Source: Ciona savignyi (Eukaryota; Chordata; Ascidiacea; Phlebobranchia; Cionidae). From it: DNA of 64,000 bases. The stretch lies in contig CH003369.1 of NCBI GenBank assembly GCA_000149265.1, positions 62,001 to 126,000 of the forward strand. The letters run 5' to 3'. The translations under genes and the position numbers were made by a program. The notes under the pieces were generated by a model that worked only from the letters and a program-made list of their open reading frames with translations, ran no database searches and was not told the DNA's origin. Positions 10,983 through 21,288 of the stretch are shown piece by piece (the stretch's first letter is position 1; every line of letters begins with the position of its first letter).

Positions 10983-11128
10983 TTTACCTGTTTCTTTAAC
11001 TGTATAAAAAGTATGGAAAAATTTTTATTTAGATAAATACTGTTTTAGCAGCGTGAATCGGCATTTTTATCATGAACTACATGTGCATAATTTCATGCAT
11101 CAAAAAACAAGGTACCGGTCCGGTATTA

Positions 11129-11548
11129 CTATATTGGAAATGGCCATTTTCTCTCTACTGTTTCTTTTGTTCTTTTTGAAACCAATACTGTTTGAATGTT
11201 TTCTAATTCTTGCTGATAATCAACGTTTTCCTTTCCATCACATGGGGTTTCCTCAGAATATATATTCTCATGATTGAACACATTAGATCTGATAATGTTT
11301 TTGTTGTGATTGAAATATCTTTTCAGAGTTTCTTTCTGGTGTACTTTGAAATCTACATCAAAGAGGAAGTAGCTTCCTTGTGTCTCTGCTTTCTTCATGA
11401 TGTAAGGCAGGTTTCGATCTCCTAAACTGGTAACCTTTCGCACATTGCAGTCTTGGTTAATAAGGTAAGCTGCTATTTCTTTTACAGCATTAATCTTGTG
11501 GGATCGGTTTAGAAGAGTCATTATAATGGAAACTTCATATCGAGGCAT
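11129..11548 (-). CDS. MRPS6: Mitochondrial ribosomal protein bS6m
   Basis: Small-subunit mitoribosomal protein. A single-exon ORF of 139 aa is read from ATG 11548; the frame is open upstream to 11662, but MPRYEVSIIM aligns with the human start MPRYELALIL. Other matches are NVRKVTSLGDRNLPY (human IVRDLENLGERALPY) and GSYFLFDVDF (human GGYFLVDFYA). The C-terminus is longer than in human and ends in a basic KRTKETVERKW stretch. The stop lies 146 bp upstream of the TBL2 ATG on the same strand. No intron interrupts it, unlike the human gene. Confidence 0.92.
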   Translation of the reverse strand: MPRYEVSIIMTLLNRSHKINAVKEIAAYLINQDCNVRKVTSLGDRNLPYIMKKAETQGSYFLFDVDFKVHQKETLKRYFNHNKNIIRSNVFNHENIYSEETPCDGKENVDYQQELENIQTVLVSKRTKETVERKWPFPI

Positions 11549-11662
11549 TGTCACTAAGTAATAATTTCTGCTAAAAGAGGGGGTTAATCTTAATCGTTGC
11601 CTATACCCATGATAATGTAAGTTTGTGCTATATGGAGAAGAAACCATTTGCATGTATCTCAC

Positions 11663-13326
11663 AAAATATTGTTGTGGTTAAACACAGGGTATACATGTTT
11701 GATCTACCAAGTTGCTTGGCTAAGTACAATCAGTTAGACAATTTTGGCAGGTTTTGCTAAGAAATTATGAGAGAAAAAATAAAAAGACGTAGCATGCCAA
11801 CTTAAATAGTAACACAAATAACAAAATGTGTTACATAACCATGATTTGTATTAATTCCAAAAATGTTACAGATGGACAGAGAAATGGAAATCTTTCACTT
11901 ATCAAATATAATACAACCCATCAGTATGGCAGTACTTTCTCCGCAAATCTTAATGTTAAATAGAATCAGATTATAGGATATGTATACTCATGTTTTATCC
12001 CGATAAATGTGAAAACGTGGGTCAGTTATGTAGATTAATTCGCTGAATGTGCACTGTGTGCGCCATTAGTCTTGATCTATTTAATAAGCCCACACTTCTG
12101 GAACCAATGTCCGAATAATTAAATAAACCCACAGCCAGATAATTAAACCAACAGCCTAATAATTGAATAAGCCCACACACTCACACAGTTTGGAACCAAA
12201 GTCTGAATAACTTCACATTTAGAGGATAGTCAACGGTCCTTTTTGGTGGAAGGCCGAACTGTTAAAAGCCTTATCGCTTAGAGTTATTAGTATTATCGCT
12301 TTAGCCTGAGAGATAGTAACATTGTAATACTGAATATTGAAGCAGTAAATTTATCATTGAAACCGCAATTTTGAATATTTACCTCTCAACGAGTATAAGG
12401 GTAGAGAACAATTTAATACTGCAAGACAACCGTTTATACGTGGCCAGTAGTCAATAACTATGTATACCTTGCCATCACTTGTACAGACGACCTATTCACA
12501 AGTCTTGTATTTTCTGCTATGCTCGCGTGTAATCAAGAATAAAATCACCCTGCCGTGACGAAGCTCGGATGACGGATCTGCGGAGTCATTTTGGATTCGA
12601 TTTTAGGCACATGCCAAGGTACCAACTAAAATACGTGCCAAGTTTAGTTTAGTTTATTCATTTTTTCCCCAGTTTTTAAAAATGGCAAACGAATATAATC
12701 ACGATTCAAGATACAGGAACGGGAAAAGACGGCAAAACGAAAAGTCGTTAAAACACGTCATTAAAGGAAAAAAAGATATAATTTAATAAATATAGCGGAA
12801 TTTAATTAAGATCAAAACGATATAGAGCCCTGAAGAAGAGTGTGCGGTAAAGCGCGACAAGAAAGACAAAAATAAATCAAATGTATAAATCAAAAATTAC
12901 CAGTCGAAAGAGCACGGTTTAGTTAAAAAATGTGTAATTTGTAGGACTGTAGCCACTTGTAATAGGGTTTAATTTTTTACTTCCGTCCGTTTTTCCGCGT
13001 TTTATATTTCTAGGCAAAAGAACTTTGGTCTTATGTCATATGTAGTTAAGTGTGAGTTAGTTAGTTACGTTACGTCACAAAGGGATTTGTTAAATCACCG
13101 TGGCAGAACCGTGAATTTTTAGGTATTTCGACTAAGTATATAAAGTGCACTATAGATTAAAATTGGTCAGCAGTGGCAACATACCAGTGAAACACTATTT
13201 ACGCCAGTCAGCCTCCAGGGTGACATGAAAAGACCATGTAATCATCTTTAAGTTGTAAGCAAACTACAACAATGTGTCGTAAGCCTTTTTATATATACTG
13301 GTTCTAAAGGTAAAATAATGCTTTAA
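11663..13326. other. Intergenic region between MRPS6 and the piggyBac element
   Basis: No supported gene. Positions about 12075-12210 contain loosely repeated AATAAGCCCACAC and GGAACCAAWGTCYGAATAA units, a small decayed tandem repeat. The rest is AT-rich. As MRPS6 points away from it, the first few hundred bases should hold the promoter for MRPS6 and TBL2. Confidence 0.5.
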
Positions 13327-14217
13327 CCCTTTAACTGCCGGCTGTTTTTTAGGTCATTTTTTGGCTAATGCACCTTAGGTTAAAAGCTTCTGTTCAAAAA
13401 ACTATTGATGTAAGCATTATAGGATTAACAGAAAAGTTGTTCAGTAATAAATTTTCTTTTTTTTAACATTAGTAAAATTTTGATGACGTCATGCATTGGG
13501 CAATGACGTCATGTGTTACTGTTTAGATCAACAAAAACTATCTTTTTTTTCATTTACAAACAAAACAGTATGTAGCAAAGTTATTTATGATTATCTTTGG
13601 AACATTTTTGTACTACTCTTTTTATGATGACGTCAAAACTTTACTGATGACGTCGTAATACGAAAATCAAAAAATGTTTTTTTTGTTTTTTTTTGCACTC
13701 GCCCAATGAAACACAAACACATAGCCACAGGAAAACAAAACTGCTGCAAAACAGCTTCAAAAATATTCTTCATGGCTAGAACTACTCGAAAATGAAGCAC
13801 AACTGCTTCCAGAATCATTATCAGCCAACAAAAGGGCAGTTTCTTCAACAGAATATCTGTTTTCACCCTCCATGAGCTCAAAAAATAGCCTAATCCAAAA
13901 TGTACAAGCGAAAAACGAAAGGCTTGTTTTCAAACTAAACAAGCGAACCATGACGACAATAGTTATAAACTAATAGGGGGCTAAAATCAAAATTAAAACT
14001 AATTAAAACAACTAAAAATCACACATATATGTATACATTTTTTAAACTCAAATAACTAAAAAATATCAAATGCAAACCTATATATCATCTTATATTGGTA
14101 AACGCAGAAATTATTCAGCTCTCCAGCGCCATCTCACTGATCAAAATCGGCCGTATACTTTTCTACTTATGTAATTTTTAGCGCTGTCGACTTGTGTCGA
14201 CAGCGGCAGTTAAAGGG
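13327..14217 (-). mobile_element. Internally deleted piggyBac DNA transposon
   Basis: An 891-bp element flanked on both sides by the TTAA target typical of piggyBac (13323-13326 and 14218-14221). Its ends are imperfect inverted repeats starting CCCTTTAACTGCCG; the left has one extra G before CTGT. The minus strand at 13873-13757 encodes MEGENRYSVEETALLLADND followed by a Ser-rich acidic stretch. This resembles the N-terminal start of piggyBac transposases such as RFYSAEEAAAHCMASSSEE. The catalytic core is absent, so this is a non-autonomous derivative. It also holds three TGATGACGTCA-like palindromic motifs. Confidence 0.8.
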
Positions 14218-14566
14218 TTAAACAGGCAGTATTTTATGTTTTGTTATCAGGATACCAGATGATTTGCACTCCGGGTATAACTATAATGATGCTGGTAGTA
14301 AAAATTACCTTACGGAACTCTAATATTTGCATACATAATGGTAGGCATTTTTGTAAATGTTCACTCATATGCAAAGTTTTCACACGTTTATACTTTAGAT
14401 ATATTGTAGCCCTTGCAAAGACCTTCAATTTGAATCTTTAGAGGGTATGCAATAACTACGGAGGGCTGTATGGTCAAATCATCTGAATTATTCATAATCC
14501 GTCAGAGAGATGCTGCTGCTGTGATATTTTTTCAAATGAAATGTTATATCAATATACCAGTTGGTC

Positions 14567-14852
14567 TGGCCGGTTAGTCTGGTGGTTTAGTGCGACACCT
14601 TTCAACTGGAAAATTTAATGTTCGAAACTGATCGCTAGCTGGCCCTTGGTGTCGTTGGGCAAGGCACTTAACGGACATTGCCTGAACCCAGTGGATTGAT
14701 GGGATCTGCAAAATTGAAGGAACAAGTGAATCATGCACAACACACTACAATAGCTCCGGTAACCCGAAGATGGGCACGAGGTAATCTGACGATTGCCTGT
14801 GTGTTAACCCCCTTGGTTTTCCCATCCACATGGATAAACATGAATATCCTAT
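14567..14852 (+). repeat. Full-length tRNA-derived SINE
   Basis: The best preserved plus-strand copy: head CTGGCCGGTTAGTCTGGTGG, B-box-like TGTTCGAAACTGATCGCTAG, GGGCAAGGCACTTAACGGAC, GAAGGAACAAGTGAATC, CACTACAATAGCTCCGGTAA, ATCTGACGATTGCC, and the tail AACATGAATATCCTAT. It lies between the piggyBac element and HBS1L. Confidence 0.88.
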
Positions 14853-15188
14853 ATTGTTTTTACACACCTATTCTTTTGGATTAACTGTGGCTCTTACAAA
14901 TGCTTTTAATTGGGTAATTTATTTGCAATAATTGCGGGCATGAAGCGTTTAAATATTCATATTATTTTTTTGATTCTATTAGAAAATTAGGAACCTTTTT
15001 ATTAATGAGGTGTTTAATTACGAGTTTCTCTTTCTCAAGGCGACTATGGCTAATATACCTCAAAAGAAAATCATTTTAAACTGCAATCTATATATTTGTT
15101 TTTGGCTGTCAAAGTTTACTTCTTGGACGTAAAATTTATTCTATAACGAGACCACCTAGAAAAATTGTTTTTTTGTAATCAATTAAAA

Positions 15189-18100
15189 ATGGCCCGACAT
15201 CGAAATATTAGAAACAATAAAAGTTACGACTACGATGATGATTATGACGTTTATGGACAGTCCTATGAGGATGATTATGGTGTCTCCCCGGGAACAATAG
15301 CACAGTATTCCTATTCTCGATCCAGTGGTAAAGATGTCAACATTAGCTCCTATATGCCTTCAGAAGACACCGTTGAAGAAGAAGTTTGGGAGGATGACTT
15401 GTGTTTTGAATCATCAGCAGCTGCTCAGCGCCATCGGTCTAGTGGTTCTGTGGACACTAGTTCCCTTAACCCAATTATGTTAGATGCATGCTTAGATCAT
15501 ATAAGAGATGCTGTTGGAGAAAACTACTCGGAAAATCAAATGAGGCAAGCCTCAGCAAAATTCAATTGTAATTATGAAAAAGCCATAGATTTTCTACTGA
15601 ATTCTAGTGGTCAACCTTCAAATTCTAAAAACACCACCAGTCGTTTTAAAGATGATTTCACAAATTCAAAGATAGGCCTACCTGATAAAGCAAAAAATAA
15701 AGACTGTGCTACTGCCACACCGCATAGAACTCTCGGTTCAAATCAACGAAATACAGCAGTTGTTATAATTACAAAACAGAACAACTCTCCAACAAAGCCA
15801 GAACAACTAATTCAAGTAAATCAAAATGATTTAAATGTCACTAAAGTTGCACCAAACTTTACAACTCCAGTTAAAACTGGTTTTGTCATGTCACCAAATC
15901 GGTTTACCCAAGATCCAGTCAATCATACCAATGGAGTATCAATTGGGCAAACAAAACTTGGAACAAGTTCCGATTCTAAAACTGCTTTAATTTCAACGCC
16001 TCAGAAAAATAAGATCTCAATGAATGCAAATGTTTCTACTCCAAGCAAGCATAACAAGCCCAGCTTTGACTATAAGGTAAAAATAATATCTGCTGGTAAA
16101 TTGTATTTCATCAATGTTATATATATATGTATGTACAAATGTATTGTTTACCGTACTTATTTGCCCATAACATAATTTAGTTTAAAACTAGTTTTGTCAT
16201 CTTGGCTGCTATGTATACTAAATTATTTTCTTTGGCATCTTTATTTACATAATTATTTCAACATACCCATGCTTTTATTCTTGTATTGCATGCTAGGCAG
16301 AATATGCAAAGCGTGAAAAAGAGGAGAAAAAACAGATCAGTTTGGTTGTGATCGGTCATGTGGATGCAGGGAAATCAACAATGATGGGTCATCTCTTATA
16401 TCAACAAGGAGTGGTTTCAAAACGCCTTATTCATAAATATGAACAGGTTAATTATATATTATTACCAAATACTGTATGTGTGTAAAAGTACTGGTATGTT
16501 ACAATTTATAAGATTTGGTAACAATGATTATATGTAATATTGAGTATGGGTGTGTGGCCAAGTTACAGCAGTGTAAGCATACTTGGTTGGTAGAGTGTCC
16601 TTGTTAAAATAAGGTAATGTGTACCGATACTGAATATATACCCTGAACTTTTTAAGTAGAAAAATTTAAAGCGATAAAAAAAATTTAAAGCGATGATGTT
16701 ACCATTTGTAACACATTGTAACAGTAGTAGCATGCAGTTGTCCAAAAATAACAGTTGTCAGTTTTCCAACACTCGTATTTACTTCATGAATTAACCATAT
16801 GCAGCTATGCTACTATATAAAATAAATTGTTCATTGTAGATTTCTCAACCTCACGGGTTAAAAGTGACTCGCCTTTTTATTGAATTATTTCTGTCAATGT
16901 TAGGAATCAAAGAAAATTGGGAAGACCTCTTTTGCATATGCTTGGGTCCTAGATGAGACAGGAGAGGAAAGGTCTCGTGGGGTCACGATGGATGTGGCTC
17001 ATAATCGATTTGAAACTGAACATAGAATTGTTACTTTGATGGATGCACCTGGCCATCGAGACTTTATTCCTAATATGATAACTGGTAGGCACAGTTTATA
17101 GTATATAAAGTATATTTTGCTTAGGAATTATAGAAGTACCAAATAAATTATAAATCACAAAAACTACTTATATGCATCATATGTGTAAATGGTGTATTGA
17201 ATGTAAAATATTATGTAACAATATGACTTTTAAGGTGCATCGGAGGCAGACGTGGCTGTACTGGTAATTGGAGCAAGCACTGGCGAATTTGAAGCGGGAT
17301 TTGGAATTGGTGGTCAAACTCGAGAACATGCGCTTTTAGTACGATCCTTAGGTGTCTCGCAACTTGCAGTTGCTGTAAATAAACTTGACACTTTAAATTG
17401 GTGCCAAAAAAGGTAAAAGTATTATATTAGGGTTAAGCCTTAAGTTTATCCTGTTTTTTTTAAATATGAATGACTATCAGAGAGTGAATAAGATTGTCCA
17501 ATCTTTCCATCTGTGATATTTAATTAATTTTTCATTAATAGGTTTAAGGAAATTTTGGAAAAAATGCGTCAGTTTTTGAAGCAAGCTGGTTTCAAAGAAT
17601 CTGACGTTACATATGTACCAGTAAGTGGGCTACTTGGTGAAAATCTTACGGCAAAAGCCACAGCATCTGAACTTACATCATGGTACAAAGGCCCTTCTCT
17701 TATTGAGGTAAAACTGCACTTTGTGATTCATTGTTTTTCTATAGTCTTAAAGTAAATCACCTAACACCAGCAAGTCCAGCAGTTGTACTATTTTATTTAT
17801 TAGACCAACAAAAAATCCTTGAACTTAGCAAGGCCTCTCTTTTTTAACCTGATTGTTTAAAGGAATAAAAATAGGTCCAACAATTATTACTTATTTTTCT
17901 AGCGATGCTGCACTGAACAAATTTTCTCTTTTTCTGTAGGTGATCGATAAATTCCGAGCACCTCAAAGGCCAATTGCCTTTCCATTCCGATTTTGTGTCA
18001 ATGATGTTTTCCGTGGTCAAGGGAGTGGCATCACTATGAGTGGGAAAATAGAATCTGGTGGAATCTGCCATGGCACCAAGGTTTGTCCACTGAGCACTTT

Positions 18101-19430
18101 TAATTATAAAACTATTTTATATAGTTATAGAAGAACCGATTTAAGTGAATGTCAAAGTCAAATTTGATAGTCCTATTTTTTGCCCTTTCTGGTTTTTTAT
18201 AAATCTGTAAATAAAGTTATGCCTAAATTATCAATTGCATATATTCATAATCTGACATAACCTAAAATTTAATGATTGAAAATGAATTTGAGAATTCAAT
18301 CACTTTCTTTCCTATGGTTTTAATAAGTTTTTTCACTAATGCACCACTGGACCACCAGTATGGAATATATGTTGGCACAAAATCAATTTCTGTTTGTTCA
18401 GGTTGTGGTAATGCCTGCTGCTGAACGTGGATTAATTAAAAGTGTTGATTCGAATGATGGGCAAAGTAACAGTGAGTTTGTGTTGGCTGGTGAGCATGCC
18501 ACACTTACTCTTCACGGAGTTGATATTATGAAAGTAACTACTGGGAGCGTGCTGTGTGATATCGACAACCCGATACGTGCAGTCACTCGGATTCAAGCCA
18601 GGTATGTATATATCAGCTAGACCAAATATTGCAAAAATATCCTAAGAGCATATATTTGAAATTTAAATGTATGCAGAATTGGAAAGTGATAGATGTTATT
18701 GTGAATAATAATGATTTGTTGTGTGTTAGAATGGTATGTAGAAACTAACACTGTATGGTCATTTATAGATAAAAAATAACATTTTTTTTTCTAAAAAGTA
18801 TGAATTTACTTATATTTCACACAAGGCAGTGTCTTATTTTGAATACAATCTCAGATGGCTGTAAAATAACATTACCATGATCAACTTTTGAATTCCTTCA
18901 GGATCATCGTGTTCAGCATTGAGGTGCCTATTACAAGGGGTTTTCCTGTGGAGCTCCATTACAAGTCTGTACACGAACCCGCAATCATTCGCAGAATAAT
19001 AAGCCAACTACACAGAAGTACAGGGGAGGTTGTCACCAAGAAACCAAAGTTTATATCAAAGGTGAATTTCTTTGCAAAATTATTTTTTTAATTGTAATAA
19101 ACTTCACGTTTTTACTAAAATATTTTTATTTGCTTTTTTCGGCATGGGAAAATAACAACATGATTGCGATAAGGGGAAGAAAATAAATTATCTTTGTGTT
19201 CTAAGTGAATCAGACCAAGATCCATCAATAAGCATACTGTTGCAATTACTAAATATATTAATAACAAAAAAATATCAAAAACCCAGGGTCACAATGCACT
19301 GGTTGAAGTTGAGCTGACACGACCTGTATGCCTCGAAGAATACAGTTCTTTAAAAGAACTCGGTAGGTTCACTCTGAGGTATGGTGGCTCCACAATTGCA
19401 GCCTGCGTTGTTACTAAGCTACTTCAGTAG
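15189..19430 (+). CDS. HBS1L: HBS1-like translational GTPase (ribosome rescue)
   Basis: eRF3/EF1A-family GTPase that acts with Pelota to split stalled ribosomes. Nine coding exons: 15189-16076, 16297-16446, 16904-17084, 17235-17412, 17542-17707, 17940-18080, 18402-18601, 18902-19061, 19287-19430; 735 aa, all GT-AG and in phase. The N-terminus MARHRNIR and the [14 protein letters not shown] segment match human HBS1L; an HBS1_N-type helical domain lies near residues 98-140 ([23 protein letters not shown]). G1 GHVDAGKST starts near residue 316, switch [13 protein letters not shown] near 371, G3 DAPGH at 393, G4 NKLD at 455, and a G5-like [11 protein letters not shown] follows. The C-terminal EF1A-like barrels end in CVVTKLLQ. 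The linker between the two halves is long and Asn/Thr-rich. ATG 15189 was chosen over the upstream in-frame ATG 15165 because of MARHRN. Confidence 0.96.
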
Positions 19431-19495
19431 TTTGTGGCAGTTTTTTCACATACCAAGTCATTTAAACACCCTAAAAAGCACTAACATGTTACATA

Positions 19496-19501
19496 AATAA
19501 A
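19496..19501 (+). promoter_or_regulatory. Polyadenylation signal of HBS1L (candidate)
   Basis: AATAAA occurs 66 bp after the HBS1L stop and is the first canonical hexamer downstream. Confidence 0.5.
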
Positions 19502-20816
19502 ACTGTGATGACTTTTCTTAAAAGGAGTACTAACTTAAAAAATGTTTTTACCGTTCAAAGAATTTTTATTTAATATCATTATATCTTGTTGGTAAAGGAT
19601 AATTTCTTTTACACTAATTTTTTTAATTGTGTAGTTTGGAAGGGAAGCGTTTATTGTAGGAATTTCATATTAACATACAAGCTTGAATATCTTCGGGTAT
19701 TTATTTTGTTAGTTTAAATACTTTTTGTGTGCTTTCGTACTTTTAGTTTCCTTAATATGACATTGCCCAATGATGCATGGGTGTGTTGAACCACATATTA
19801 GCTGTTACCTGAATAGTTGTTTACCCTGTACAATTTTGTGCTCAAAATGTATCTCGTTTTTCAAAACCTGTATTTGTTCACCCATTGCTTGGTATTCAAT
19901 CATTGTGCACTGTAAAGTAATGTCATTCACTCAGTGTACTATGCTCTGTCGGTTTCATGGTATATTGGCTACTTTTTGGGTGCAATCTTGTGCATATTTT
20001 TGGTGTGCGGTGTACAAAAAGCCACAGTTCAGGTAACGGAGTGTTCAATTTTGCATTGATATAAATAAAAAGCTACCTTGATAAGGAACTTTATTTGTTG
20101 TGCATGGTAAGATTGATGCGTGGTTAGTTTTGAGCAATTTAATAGTTCAGTGCAAGGTTAGTACCAGATTGGCTGTGTTGCTAAATCGATGAGAAAATCT
20201 GGTGCACAAACAACACCTTGTTTAGCATAACAGCAATGCCGACTTAGAAATGCACAATCCAGTCGTACCTGCTACCAAACTCTTTAAATGTCGTAATGTA
20301 ATTAGCCTTCTACGTTTTAGTACTATTCGAATAGTTTTGCTTTGTCAAGTGGTTTGGTAGGTAGGCTAAAATGCCGCTTTATTTGCATACAATTAACATT
20401 TTTACTCGTGATTCTCTACTTCTATATTACTCAAAAAGCTTAAATAAGATATTATACACTTTATATAATAAATTAACTGCAAATTATCACTTTTCTTTTT
20501 TACCGTGAAACACTAATTTTGATTTCACGAATCTTGTAGAAGAAATTATTTTTATTAGGAAACTTTTCGAACCCTCAATAAGCTCGTTACTAAAAAACGT
20601 TTTTGATGTAGAATTCTGTACTTCGATAAAATAGTCCTAATATAAGTCGGCGGCGTCGCGAAAATACTGTTCCCGGCCGACGACCAAGTACTGGAACTTT
20701 ACTGCAATACTCGGAAATCAGGCATCTGGTGGTCTCGGACTGACCAGCCTAAGTGACCAGCACTTACCGAGGTAAGTCCGTTAAGGGCTTCGCTTTGGAA
20801 CGAAACCGCGCAGGGT
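19502..20816. other. Intergenic region downstream of HBS1L
   Basis: No supported gene. Positions about 20645-20815 are GC-richer than the surroundings and end in donor-like sequence (CCGAGGTAAGT), but no matching exon was found. The 88-codon plus frame at 19770-20036 has no recognisable family. Confidence 0.4.
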
Positions 20817-20997
20817 GATGACGACGGTTTTCTATATATATTGCAGTATGTTGTATAGCCTATGCTTAAGATGTTCCTTTAGTTTTAACACAATCCATTA
20901 ATCCACTGGGTTCCTTTCAGTGGCTATTTTCATTCAACAACCTTTCGGCTGCTTATAAACCGCCCATAATGTTACCGATTGAGCTATCCACTTGGAA
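20817..20997 (-). repeat. Variant SINE with a different tRNA-like head
   Basis: The minus strand begins GTGGATAGCTCAATCGGTAA, a good A-box match (TAGCTCAATCGG), followed by CAGCCGAAAGGTTG. It then runs into the common body (CCAGTGGATTAATGGATTGTG, AAAGGAACATC, CATACTGCAATA). The head differs from the other copies, which start GGTTAGTCTGGTGG. Confidence 0.6.
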
Positions 20998-21288
20998 AAT
21001 AAGTGGATCGTATCCATGCGCGTTGGCGTGGGTATATTTGCTTGACCGCTATCGTCTTATTTTAAAAAGACGTCATCACATTTTCAGCAGCGCCATACCA
21101 TAGTAGAGATTATTTCACCTCTGTTGGCAACTGTTAGTCCGAAAAAATCCGAGGCAATTTTAAGCCGTTTCTTTTCACACCGCCTTCTACAATTTCGTAG
21201 TTACAAGTTGTCAGCGGATTGCTGAGTCATGCATGATGTATCAGTTTTTAAACAAAGTTGTATTGTATCGTAATGTCCGGTAAAGTTG

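Noticed and set aside
14678-14884. 68-codon plus-strand open frame
   Set aside because: It is contained in the full-length SINE copy.
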